From assembly GCA_964304625.1 (NCBI GenBank), contig OZ199839.1, forward strand, positions 6,138,001 to 6,202,000: DNA of 64,000 nucleotides, given 5' to 3'. The translations under genes were made by a program, and so were the position numbers. The stretch is from Kudoa neothunni. Its lineage: Eukaryota; Cnidaria. The stretch's first letter is position 1, and every line of letters begins with the position of its first letter. This document shows positions 34,935 to 47,065 of this stretch, piece by piece. Under the pieces are notes generated by a model, which saw nothing but the letters and a program-made list of their open reading frames with translations, did not search any database and had not been told where the DNA came from.

Positions 34935-37528
34935 TTAAACTATTACATGTTCCATGTTGTCAGTACATAATAATTTCAGAATTACATTTTTGGTGTACCT
35001 GAAAAGTTAATTATACTAATCATCAAGAAAAGTGTCATACTGCAGCCGAATAACTAGACACTTAGTTAGCTCGCCGATCGATTGAGATTTTTCGTGTTCG
35101 TTGAATAAATGCCCATACTCCTCAACTACTTCAAGTTTTTCCTGCGCGTAATCTTTATTTATCTCCTATATGATGCGTTGGATATTTTTGTTAGGTTTGA
35201 TAAATTTACTTGCTGATCCAAAAGTTCTTCTTTCAACTTTTTACAATCAATATTAAGATGACTGATTTTGGCGCGAAGCTCTTGAATCATGTTGCTCTGG
35301 TGATGGTGACTTTTCAGGCTCTCTTCAAGTTGATTTTTCAACTCACTCACATTTGTAAGCTTAAATATAATTGATCGACTGATAGTCAATAATAGATTGT
35401 AGTGTACATTTATATTAGCTTGATTCAAAGCATCGTTTGAACTCTGGGAGATTGTTTTATTGATCTCTTTAATATGTTGATATTTTTTCTTTAGTTTATT
35501 CACCTAAATTTTTTATTTAATAGATCATTAATTTTACTTAGATATTTATTCAAAATTGAATTAGAACATCTTGTACAATTATCCAATAAATTTTTATCTT
35601 CAAAGTAGAATTAGATTCTATTTACTTTTTAAAAATTATAAGGATTAATATTAATAAAGATATTAATAATAGTTAATTTTGTTATATAAGAATTTATTCC
35701 TCCGATGACTAAATTAAATATATTTGAAAATTCTTTATATAATTTGAGATGTGATAAATGTAAACTGAAATTTAAATTAAATAAACAACTCCAATCTAGA
35801 ATTTTGGAATAATAGTTTTAATTCACATTAACTTAGTTATTTAATACGTCAAATGTTATACGCAAATTTTTTGTATGTTACGCATGCGCGAGATATTGCA
35901 AACTTTCGTTCTTAACTTAATGTAGATAAAGATTATTAGATTATGGGACCTATCAAATTTATTATTTGGATTATTTTAACAATAATGGTTATTATATAAT
36001 TCATAGGTCGTTAATTATTAATTTTCTAGTAATGTACAATTTATTCATTTTAAATCTTCAAATAAATTATTATTGTATAAAAAAAAGTTTGTTTACAAAA
36101 ATTTTAAGTAACCAGTCTATGGCTGATAATTAATCAACAAATGATTAAAGTATATTTTCCTCCTTTGTAGTAAATACATGTTTGAAAAATTTACATTTAA
36201 AAAGGCACTTTTTAAATATATTAATTAAATACTTTTGATTCATTTTTTGATATTTCCAAAAAGTGTTTTTTAGCCATTTCTTCTAACCTAAATGAAAAAT
36301 AAACATTAAAAATATTAATAAATTAATACTGTGAACATAATTCATTAATTTTTTCATTTTGTTGATCTATGATGTTGTCTTTTTGGGAAATTTGTTGTTG
36401 CAACTATAATTTGAAAATGTTGTCAGCTTTAATAAGAAGCCAATAAATTACTGAATATTTTATGCGATTGACCGTATTGTTGTCAATATAGTTTTTATTG
36501 ACTGAATCCGCCTATAAAGGATCATACAAGAAGTTGGGTACAAATATTACTCTCTTAAGTCTTATTTCTAAGGATTGGTTTTGTTGCATCAGTTGGTCGT
36601 TGATTTGCATAAGTTGTTTTATCTGCTCATCCAATGAATCATTTAGTTCAGTGGCTTTTTTATTTTCCTCAATCAGATCTAGCATTTTCCTCTCGATTTC
36701 CATTATTTGAGTGTACTGGGTTTGGAAGTTGTTCTCATAATTATTGAGTTTACTCTGCTAGAATAATCATAAAAGTTTCATAATTTCTTATTACCATCAT
36801 TTGATTTGTCTTTTCCAATAGTAGATTTTTGTTATCCTAGATCAAACTTTAAAATTACTCTAGCTACCCTCCTACCTGATCAACTGCATTGACTAAATTA
36901 GGCTCAACCACATCACTAAAAGTACAAGTCTAAATGAGCTAAAAATAAAGATGGCTTGAATAGATTCAACAATTACAGTGTTGATACTATTGATAGTGCT
37001 GTTTGAACTAGAACTTGAGCAATCGTTTTCGTTAAAATTATTTGAAGAAATATGGGTGAGGTTTCTCGAAGATGGTAGTTTAAACCCTGCTGCAAAGTTG
37101 TCCAAAAATTCTATTACAATTTAAGTATTAAAATAAGTAATCACGATGATAGTCAATAATGTACGTGAGTTAACTGAACACGAACTGGAAAATGATATAT
37201 CTGCATCTCTGAATAACTCCCCGGCTTTGTTTTCGTCAGCTGAATCGTAATGTACAGTAGGTTGAGCCTCATGATGTAGTTGGGCAACTGGGCTTCCCCA
37301 ACGAGGTCTTATTGAACCAACCGATTTATCCAGTGGAATAAAATTCAGTTTTGAATCATTTTCTGGTCCATCACTATTCGTGTCCATATTGAACGATTCT
37401 TTCTGGCTCGCCCATGTCCCTAACAATGATTTCTTGTTAGCTGGATCTGAATTCAGGTTTTCAGTTGTATTGTTCCCAGTAGACTGGTTTAATTCACTCA
37501 AAATTTTAGTTTTTAAACTTTGAAACAT
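34935..37528 (-). CDS. GRIP-domain golgin (golgin-97/golgin-245 type)
   Basis: Coiled-coil tether of the trans-Golgi network, recruited by Arl1 through its GRIP domain. The start at 37528 gives MFQSLKTKILSELNQS, like the MF.KLK.KI starts of golgin-97 and golgin-245. A Ser/Asn-rich linker follows, then coiled-coil exons (about 36512-36703, with MEIERKMLDLIEENKKATEL; 35159-35503 and onward, rich in Leu, Lys, Glu and Gln). The last intron, 34999-35040 (42 bp), splits a codon and restores VIRLQYTKNVILKLLCTD. This matches the GRIP core (tyrosine, then KNVILK) including the Arl1-contacting tyrosine. The frame stops at 34935. The protein is much shorter than vertebrate golgins, and the internal exon borders are only partly resolved. 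Confidence 0.7.
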
Positions 37529-38845
37529 CACTAACAAATAGTTTTATTTGAATGAGTCTATTCATCTCTGAATGACACCTTTGTAGAACTAATTGTAAAA
37601 TGTGTGATATAGTTGTCCAAACAACTGTCCTCTGAAGATGTGTTTGTGTTATATAATAACGATTAAAACATATACAATTGATTCTTTGGAGACAGGAAAA
37701 TACAAATATTAAAGAAAGATTTTAAATTATGCGAAACTTATTGGATTTTGGCTAGTAGCCCTATGTTTCATATAAAAAATTACGACTCTCGTGAATCTTC
37801 AATACTAATTATAAAAGATGTCGTTATATGAGTCCCTATATTCCTATATGTGTGAGGATCGACAAATTTCCCTTTTCGAATGAAGCTCGAGTTGATCAAT
37901 GAAGCTCTAAATGTATGGCAAGGCTATACGAGTTTTCATGTTACTATAAAATTCGTTTTCGATAAAAACTATAATAAGCCAAACAAGTGTGTTTTTATGT
38001 TAAATACTTAGGGTATTGTGGGAAGAGAACATGAGGAATGTTATATGACCCTTCGAGTTGCCTTTAGCGTTAATAGAGACGGCCTGGTCTGTAAAATCTA
38101 AAAAATCTAAAAATCATCAAAAAGTTATTCGCCGTTTAAAAAAACTCTTCAAAGGTTTGACATATAAATACAAATCGAAGACATTTAATAGTTAACATGG
38201 TCTATAACGAATGCCTCCCTTGCGAAACAAAGAAGTATTGATCGGAAGGAAAGATTTCAATTAGCAGCATCCGGAGAAATGATCCAGCAGATATATCTAT
38301 CATCTAGCCTTAATTTCACCATATTAAAATTATTTAATAAATAATCAAAACTAATGAATAACAATATTTTCACAATATTTAAAATATTAGATATTAAATT
38401 ATTTATTTTCTAAAATATATTTTTAGAAAGCATAAGACCGACGACATGCACTAAAATTAATTAAGAACGTTTCCCCCAGGATATATCAAATAATAATTAA
38501 GCATAAAAATGGAGAAACCAATACTAAACAACTCATGTTTTTGACTACTAGGTTTGGAATCTATGTAAAAATAATTAACGAAAAGTTGTAAATTAAATGA
38601 ACCACTAAATACCTATGGTAAGGTACCTACGAATGAAAGCGGCTACTAATCATTTTACTAAGCAGTAATTTCTCAAAAAAATTAATGAATTAAGAATTTT
38701 TCGTGCATTACCAGTGTTTGAACTTGAAATAATCCAAAATGAGAAACTTATAAGAGTTAGACTATCGTATAACTGCGCAAATTACCACTCATTGAGACAT
38801 AAAAACAAACAATTTAAATAAGTGAGTAAGAATGATATTTTATAG
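37529..38845. other. intergenic stretch
   Basis: Between the golgin start and the end of the WIP-like gene. Contains a short AAATCTAA-type repeat near 38095-38115 but no recognisable gene. Confidence 0.35.
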
Positions 38846-39983
38846 TTAACGTACTACTTTACCTTGTGAAGTGTAAAATTTTCTCAAGTTTTGAAACTTG
38901 GGGGGTAGAGGAATTATTTTCAGAGACGGCCAATGAAATCGATTGCCAAATGAAGAATCCATCATATCACCAATATCTACATAGTCTTGAATATCACAAC
39001 CAGGGTCTGATGCTCTTGATTTGGATCTAATTTTGGGAGTGCCCTTCACAGTTGCATTGGGCAATGAGTTAGAATCAAGCATTGTTTCCACCGAGTCTAC
39101 ACATGCCAAGTCACAAATCTAATGAATTATTTTTGCATAAATCATACTCGATTTTTTCATTGGAAGTTTTGGACGAGGATCACCAATTGAATTAGGTTTG
39201 TGCAATTCATTATCTGGCACTACATAATGATAAAAAAATGCCACATAAGAATAATCGAAAGAAATGGGGAAATTACCAGAAAACTTGGTAGATCTTGCTG
39301 GCCTTGGTGGAGGCCCTTTAACACTTAAAAACCAATTAAACACACGAACCAATGAGTTGATGAAAATGACTATCTCTCTAATTACATGTCACCCGGCGAA
39401 TTATATAACGAATTTTTCGACAAGGAACCTACGGACACAAATAGAATCCATGGGGATACGATAAAAAGTTACCAGACTTTGGGGGAATAACTGGAAGAAA
39501 TCCTTTGTTCAGTTGCACAGTAGATTCACCATTATCTCCTCTAGTTGATCGGTTACGACCTGGTGGTGTTGGAGGGGCATTTTTGGTTGGCATTGCTGGT
39601 AGATTTTTAGAACGGAAGTTTGATAGTTCGGATTCCTGATTCGAAATGGAAGATGGGTTTCTGAATGATGATCTTACTCCAGGTATGGGTGGTGGTGGTC
39701 CCCTCGGTAACGGAGGGGGTGGGCCTTTTATTGAAGACCTACTTTTTACTAAAAAACATCAAATCAGAGTTAAAAACCATTGTTTATAAGTATGCAAAAA
39801 CAAAATCTATTTATAAATATTTTGTATGTACCCTCTTCATTGTCGACAGTATCTTGACGAGGAGGTGGCGGTGGAGGAGGCCCAGTATTGCCTCCCGCGT
39901 TAGCTGCCGGTGCTCTTAAAACAGTTGAAATTCTATTGAAAAGTATTGATAATTGAAACTTACGAATTTCCTCCTTTTCGCAT
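38846..39983 (-). CDS. WIP/verprolin-like WASP-interacting protein
   Basis: WIP family proteins stabilise WASP and link it to actin. The start at 39983 (MRKGGNS) is joined by a 31-bp intron to ISTVLRAPAANAGG. Proline-rich stretches follow: GPPPPPPPRQ, GPPPPPLPRGPPPPPIPG, KNAPPTPPGRN and KGPPPRPARSTKF. The C-terminal exon (38846-39083 or so) encodes FGNRFHWPSLKIIPLPPKFQ then RKFYTSQ. This parallels the WASP-binding region of WIP (SRFYFHPISDLPPPEPY, then KSYPSK). A 51-bp intron at about 39084-39134 keeps phase. Unlike vertebrate WIP, no N-terminal WH2 actin-binding motif was found, so either an upstream exon is missed or it is lost. It could also be a generic proline-rich protein, but the C-terminal motif argues for WIP. 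Confidence 0.65.
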
Positions 39984-41669
39984 TCAAATAACAAAAAATC
40001 TACTATCCAAATTTAACACTTTGTGATTTTTTCGTTTAATTAGGCTGTCTGCCTGGTCCCACTCTAATAACACTACAGAAACAGCATTAATTTCAACTTC
40101 TCTCCAATCGAAAGTAAGTAATAAACGATTACAAACAAGCAGTTTACGTTAAATGACAGGTTAAAAGCTTAATAACTCTAACTAATACGCTTATAGTTTT
40201 ACACGAAGTTCTACAACTTTATCGAACAGGGGATTTTATCGGATTCCACTGAGATACGCGCTGATATGACATGATATTCCTACAAATCATTGGACGCTTG
40301 GGTTCAAACCATTTTTTGAGAATCCCTCTCTGCCAATAAAAAAAGCTTTTACACTCTTATTTGAAATAGGCTTAAACATATTAATCGGTGCTTTGCATTA
40401 AACCTTATCCAAAATTTGCATTCGAATAATTGTAAAAACATTTTAATATTTAATTAATTATTTAAAAGAATAATTAAAAAATTGTATTCATGAATGAAAA
40501 CGCTAATGTGATGATTTTTATCAAATTTTACAATTATTGAGTCATATCACGAACATGACGAATAATATATCCTCTTTGTGCTTAAATAATACCTAACTTA
40601 TGTGAAAAATTTTCCAATCTAACTATATATCGCTAAGTCACCCATTCAGTTCAGAAATTTATAGCAGTTATATTGGTATAATAACGCTCGGAATTTTTGT
40701 TATTATCTAAATCGGCTATTAAACATGAAAATATTTAAAACGATGATTCATTTGTTCAACTGTCAGCTTTGTTTCACCATAACAATTTATCCTATTACTG
40801 AAAATCTAAAACTCAGCTGTTAATGATAAATTTTCATAAAAGACTGATGCATTTAAGCCAGAATGTATCTAAAACATACTGTCGACTTGAGAGTTCATAT
40901 GACTGTGGTGGCCAAAATTGAAAATTGTTTAAGCTAATTTAATTAAACGACAAACTTAGTTATCCACTGGTCGTGTATTCCTGCCTACCAAACCACGAAC
41001 CACAGTCGAATATATTCGTGTTTAGGAAGCTAATTGTTCTTTCAAATAATCGGTGAGGGTCGGATTATTTTTAAATTAATAATTCAGCCATTTATTGATT
41101 TAAACTTATTTTAAAATAACACATCATTGAATTTTAATATATTTAAGGGGATTTAGTTATGAAAAAACATTAAGGAGTTAATAACATGACACTGAAGAGA
41201 AGAAACGTTTTTATTGTGATTAGTCTTAATTATATTATCCATGGGAGATATTTTGATTATATCCAACATGTATGAGATAAATTTTAAATCATTCGACCCA
41301 ACATGGCACTAATATTTTCTAATAAGTCATCTTTAGGTAGGCTTTAAACATCTAACAGACTTTATCTGATGTTAATTATGAACAGCTTGGCACAGAGATT
41401 AAATTTATAAGATTAATTTTATCTCCTGTGAGTTTAATTCAAGACATAAGATAAGTTATCTATTAATTTTTAAAGGAAACTTATTGTCAGATGATCCTGC
41501 TTTAGCGATAAATCAAGATAAGATAGATCATGGTAGTTATTAGTGTATTTTATCAATATTCATGAGTATATTAAAGATTGGTTAATTAGATATATATTTG
41601 AATAATTTTCATTTTTGTTTCTCGATAATTATTATTATACATTATCTGTAATAAAGGAGAAAAATTAAT
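39984..41669. other. intergenic stretch
   Basis: Upstream of the WIP-like gene. A GTAAGTA-like donor and a polypyrimidine tract near 40020-40115 may mark an untranslated first exon. Otherwise no gene is seen. Confidence 0.35.
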
Positions 41670-41844
41670 GATTAAATTGCAGAATAATGGCCATAATCCA
41701 AATCAGCGATAACGGATAAAAACGAACCTGTTAGTTATTTTAGTTTTTGTATTTATCAGTGTTGCATTATAATTAGGTTACTTTCGGCATTATATTTGTT
41801 ATCAATAATAGTTTCAGTAATGTATTATTGAAACAACTGTTAAC

Positions 41845-42205
41845 CCCTCCACTTAACTTATCCTTACATACTTATGCGGTAGTGTGGGACTTCAACCCAT
41901 TAAACATCCTCGTCTCAGGGCGACCACCACCCCACACACTATCCCTTTAAGCACGTTGGCTCTGTGAGGTCTGAAAAGTACTTACCTTTCGATGGGTTCC
42001 GGAGATTCCAATTCCTATTTACGCTCACCCCACTTTGCAGCGAGTGTACATTGTAACCACAGCTACCAAATATAGGATAGAGAATCACAGACACGGAAAG
42101 CAGTAGTCTAGTAGTCTGACCATCAGCGGATTCGAACCCATTACCTCGTAGTTCTGAGTCCGAGTGTCACATCGATGTGCTATCCGTCCTCGAGGGTTAC
42201 TGCAA
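41845..42205 (-). repeat. tRNA-derived SINE
   Basis: On the minus strand the head starts CCTCGAGGACGGATAGCACA, with an A-box-like TAGCACATCGATG. A perfect B box GGTTCGAATCC (complement of about 42128-42138) lies at tRNA spacing. A ~270-bp unrelated tail with GC content well above the surroundings follows. The matching site in the inverted right arm (about 44595-44640) lacks it. The lack of a full acceptor stem and the tail argue against a functional tRNA gene. Confidence 0.7.
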
Positions 42206-42284
42206 CTGGCAATACCATTTAATCGATCGAGTAAAGCATACTTTATTTTTCCTAAAATTGGAGTTTGACAAATATGATTTAAAT

Positions 42285-42929
42285 CAAGGGTTCTCAACCT
42301 CTTTTTCAAATTTACCCCATCAGCCTGACGAATAATCGAAATTCACCCCTTTGACTTGTTTGGATGCCAAATTCACATTTACCATATGGTTTATACTGGT
42401 TTAGCTAGAGCAGAGGCTACTTGAGGGGTAAATTCTGATCCAACAAAACATGTATGCTTGCATAATGACAATTTTTAATCCCATCAACTGTTACTCACGA
42501 ACTGTATATAAATTTTATTCTTTAGACTTGACTAAATAAAATTATTTCTTTCCTAATCCTCCGCTCTATGGGACTAGAAATAATTAAAAATAGTCAAAAC
42601 TAATGACACTTAAATATTATTTACCATGAAACTAGTCATTTTAATTATTATTATTATTATTATTAGGTTACACCATTAAAAGATCAACGAGACACGAAAC
42701 AATGAGACTGAGAATAATTTTATAGAGAGCTGTTAAAAACTTATTCCTAAAAACATTTAAAGAATGTTTGCCTAATTCTTATTGAGTTTAATAGCCTTGA
42801 ATAATACGATTACTTAGAAATCCTGAAGTACGTCATAAATCCATAATGCAAAAATTCTCCTTATCTAATTTTGATGTTACTTAATTTATCCCCTGTCATT
42901 TAAATTTTACCCCCGGTTGAGAACCCCTG
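42285..42929. mobile_element. hAT MITE
   Basis: Terminal inverted repeats: CAAGGGTTCTCAACC at the left and CAGGGGTTCTCAACC read inward from the right. The 8-bp flanks are ATTTAAAT (42277-42284) and ATTTATAT (42930-42937), 7 of 8 identical. The subterminal TTTACCCC motif is also shared. No coding capacity in 645 bp. It is absent from the inverted right arm. Confidence 0.85.
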
Positions 42930-43426
42930 ATTTATATGGATTGTCCAAATTTCTCCTTGGCAATTACCTGCTATTAATTCTGTCTACAAGAATAAAAACT
43001 TCATATTTTCCGAAAACAGCGGCTGATTAATTGTATCAATTGCTTAAGGTTAATATCAAAAATAATTTACTGGATGAAATATGGGTAATCCTAATTCAAT
43101 TTTCCAATCAAATATCATTTTAACTTGATTTCAAAAGTCTAGGATTAATTTCAGATCTAATTATAATCATTTATCGGAAAATTCGAACATTATTATTCTT
43201 TATTTTAACCGGCAGAGGATATTTTCATGGAAAATTCTAATTCCAATATTCATACGAATGCGCGTGCGCGTGGTAATTTTTAATCTCATCAACCCTCATT
43301 CACAAGTTATCAACAGATTCAATTTTTTAGAACCTATTATATCTAATTATTTCTGATCCACTGTTTCACTCTTTGTATTTAAAGTAGTTCTATTCCAAGC
43401 GTCGCATTCATAAAAGTTCTTTAATA

Positions 43427-43923
43427 TCTATTATATAAAGCAAACCAGTAATCTGTGTGTATATGTCGGTGTGTACGCATTTTTCATTCTTTATAGAGAG
43501 ACATATCGCTCTGTTTGAGCACACGTATGGAAAGGTGAAATTTTATTTAAACACAGAAAAATACTTTAAAAATTATTAGAAATTAATTTGGTAATTGAAA
43601 TAGTTCAAATAAGGAAGGTAATATTAGGTTATGTATCCAAGCATTAATATGAAATTCATTTGTTGATGTTTAACAAGATTAGACTTATTCATATGGTATG
43701 ATTTAGAGATTACTGCAAATAACAAGGAGAACATCGATATTTTAGGAGCACTAAATAGGAAATTCAAAAATATTAACTAATGTTCATGCGCCCAATAAGT
43801 TAAATAAATCATCAGTTAATTGGGTAATCTTTGTACTATTGATCTAAACACTCTGAATTTACTTTGAACTTCAAATGACCTTGGCCTACTCAAGGCTTTA
43901 GTCTGCGGGGCTTTTGCGCTAGT
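43427..43923 (+). mobile_element. Helitron-like non-autonomous copy B
   Basis: It starts TCTATTATATAAAGC and ends GGGGCTTTTGCGCTAG|T, the same 3' end as the copy at 21915, with a related last 130 bp. A segment that forms the 5' side of the terminal hairpin in copy A is deleted here. It lies in the spacer of the large inverted repeat. Confidence 0.55.
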
Positions 43924-44309
43924 ATATATATATACTATGATCTGGGGGGTTGCAAACGTGTCCAAATATATTGATAAATGAGGTTTTCTGATGTAAATTA
44001 AACTTAGGTAATATATATTATTAGTAAATTGACGTAAAAAATCAAAACTGAATTATTAAATTCGAATATTAACTTTTTCGTTTCCAACTTGGGTTTAACT
44101 GTAAAAGAACAAGTTAAAAAATTCCACCTCCATTGGGCTGTATTTTTATATTTTTTCCTGAATAGTTTCAAAATGGTATAGTGATTTAATCTATTTTAAA
44201 ACAAATTAATAATAATTATAAAGAAATAAAATGCTAGAATATGCATTCAATAGTTACATAAAGTTCAATTTTAAACAAAATAATTTATTTTTACATACAT
44301 AATCGTAAT

Positions 44310-44795
44310 TGGTTATAATGCAGAATAAGGTTCGAATTTTCCGATAAATGATTATAATTAGATCTGACATTAATCCTAGACTTTTGAAATCAAGTTAGAA
44401 TGATATTTGATTGAAAAATTAAATTAGGATTATCTATATTTTATCCAGTGAATTATTTTTGGAATCAACCTTATGCAATTGATACAATTAATCAGCTGCT
44501 GTTTGTAGCAAATATGAAATTTTTATTCTTGTAGACAGAATTAATAGCAGGTAATTGCCAAGGAGAAATAAATGTTACATTACTCGATTGAGTGTTAGAG
44601 CTTTTAAAAATAATTAAGGTGTTAAGAGTTCAATATAATATTACAACAACTATTGTTGATAACTAATATAGTGTTGAATAGTAACCTAATTATAATGAAT
44701 CATTGATGAATAAAAAAACTAAAATAATTAACAGGTTCGATTTTGTCCGTTGGCGCTGATGAGGATTATGGCCATTATTTTACATTTTAACCTCG
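44310..44795 (-). repeat. right arm of the large inverted repeat
   Basis: Reverse-complement match to the two outer parts and the inner part of 41670-43213 at perhaps 75-85 percent identity by eye, without the SINE and hAT insertions. Spacer between arms is about 1.1 kb. Confidence 0.8.
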
Positions 44796-44951
44796 TCATT
44801 TATTTCATATAATTTTTTCGTTAAAATATACTTTTATATTGTTTGATAATATTCACAAATACATTTAAAGAGTTTAGAATTAGTTTAAAAAAATTATGTA
44901 AGGATTATTATTGTTATTATTAATAATAATCAAATAATTTATCTATTTAAG

Positions 44952-44989
<38 letters not shown>

Positions 44990-46510
44990 AAAAATATTGA
45001 TCCATGTAGGTAAATTGATTATATTATGCCATTGTTTAAAAACAAAATAAAATGTAAATTTAAAATGCATTGTAAGTAGTTAATGAAATTTCCACCTTTT
45101 CCTGCAATTAAACGATATATGACTGATATAAAATTTTTTAGCTTTTCATGTCGTTAAAACTAACCATTTTTACATGATATATTATCTGCAGACCACAAAA
45201 AAAATTTTGGCATTAAAGGGTTAAGGAAAATTAATTTATCCGCTTCTTTCCATATTTGCGCTAAGCCCTGGGATGAATTACCCTGTGTGATACTCTGTTT
45301 GAAATATCATATAGTTCGATCTAAAACTTCAACTCATGAATTTCATTATACATAAAACTTGATTTTTAAATGAGTAACTTTTAGATTACAGCGTATATGT
45401 GATGCAAGGATTTCATATGCGTTGATCCGCAACTAGCCTTTCAAAAAATCGAGGGTATGTGGATTATCCTCTATTTCGAAGAGATTAAGTCAATGTATTA
45501 ACAAGATTATGCGATTCGTTCACAGCGGATTTTTGTAATCAATGTTAGGACTAATTTTCTTATCAAAATTCAACAATACATTACTTTTTAGAATAAACTA
45601 TTTTATTTATTTAAAATATCGGCTGAACTACAGTACTACAATATCTGTGTACGAACTTCGGTCGGTGTCGCATACAAGATCGGAAATAAAGTCGTTTTTT
45701 ATAATTTGTCCTGTTAATTCACTTCTCTTTCAAAAGTTTTTTTGTTTTTTATCTTATCACAAAAAATTACACTACTGAGTTCAATCCAGATAAAAAAGAA
45801 TCCATCTATAAACTGGAAATAAATCTTAAGTCATGCAACAGAGATTCCACGTGAATCTCTGTTGTTGATTAATACATCAAAAAAATTATTATTTCACTAT
45901 AATTTTAACAAATTCAAAGTCGTCAATTGTTCACTGAATTTTTTTTATTTGTATCTGTTAGTAAAAAGTTTTTAAATGTTCAATCTTGTAACTTCATATT
46001 TTATAAGCAGAACTTTCTGATTTATTCTATTCAACATTAGAAAGACGATTTTTCAATTTAACAATGGCATTCCTCAATGCGATTTTTAGTTTATAAATTT
46101 TTTTAGGTAGTTTTTTCATGATTTAAATACATTTATTACAATATTTGTTCAAAAAATCCAAAATTCAAATTTTAATTTGTCTTATTAAGTTATCTTTTTA
46201 TTTATATACGTTAAATAACAACAATAAAATCAATAACTATTTTTTAATTAAAATAAATATTAAAATAATGCAATCGTCACAACACAAAAAATACGGTTTT
46301 TAAGTATTTAAGGATAAATTAACGATAGATATTAATATGTCCAAAGCATTTTTTTATCTCAACAATATAAAAATGATGTAAAATCAATAATTTAACAAAT
46401 ATTACCTCATATTTTGTAATATATTTCAATATTTTTTGGTGGTCGAATGTTTTAAAGACCTATCCAAAACTCGTCGAACTGCTGTGCGCATCCGCATCAA
46501 CAATATAAAA
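44796..46510. other. gene-free stretch
   Basis: Contains a (TA)n tract at 44957-44989, a TTAACCCTTTAATGCC-like element end at about 45209-45224 (minus orientation) and a perfect short hairpin at 45836-45864. No gene is seen. Confidence 0.4.
45836..45864. repeat. perfect 12-bp-arm hairpin
   Basis: CAACAGAGATTC and GAATCTCTGTTG flank a 5-base centre CACGT. No neighbouring gene end is recognised. Confidence 0.8.
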
Positions 46511-47057
46511 CAGCGCTTCTCAACTAAAACTGGACTTTCACCACTTTCTCATATGATAAGGTGTAACTGAATCAAAGTTTCTCAAAAATTATTTTCTATT
46601 GTGGTCGAGTCTGGCACCCCAAACCCACAGTTTACACCCTTAGGGATAGGGGAGCCACTGTCATGCAGGGTTTAAACATTTTCGATATTTATCGACATCA
46701 CATTTTATTGTTTAACATGACACAATTACATAATTACTCAGTAAACATTGTCGCACATTATTAGAAAATTTTAACTTTATTTCAGAATATATTTTGAATT
46801 ATAAAGTAATTAATTGGGAGTGTATTGATCTACACGAGATATTAAATATGAGTGAGTGTTCGTGCCAAAACATCGCAATCATACGGCGATAACTTAAAAT
46901 TTAATATCTGAAGACGTAATCATTGAATCGAAAAAGTCAACAACTTTAATAGATACAGTTCTATTTTTTGGTTGTACTTTAAATTAATGTTTTTTTTAAT
47001 TCCGCTGGCAACCCTGTGTTAGGGGTGACACCTCGGGCCGTACTTTGGTGACCTCTG
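46511..47057. mobile_element. hAT MITE with perfect 8-bp target duplication
   Basis: Left end CAGCGCTTCTCAACT. Right end, read inward, CAGAGGTCACCAAAGT. The 8-mer ATATAAAA occurs directly outside both ends (46503-46510 and 47058-47065). The element is 547 bp and non-coding. The ends match each other only in the first bases, as in many short hAT elements. Confidence 0.85.
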
Positions 47058-47065
47058 ATATAAAA

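Larger units (their letters stand above)
41670..43213 (+). repeat. left arm of a large inverted repeat
   Basis: Outer and inner parts of this interval recur inverted at 44310-44795. Examples are GAATAATGGCCATAATCC (near 41682) against GGATTATGGCCATTATTT (near 44764), and GGCAATTACCTGCTATTAAT (near 42960) against ATTAATAGCAGGTAATTGCC (near 44541). The left arm is about 1 kb longer because it contains a SINE and a hAT element that the right arm lacks. Confidence 0.8.

Noticed and set aside
42110-42205. A functional tRNA gene suggested by a perfect B box
   Set aside because: The acceptor stem cannot be closed and a long unrelated tail follows; absent from the paired inverted arm. A SINE explains it better.
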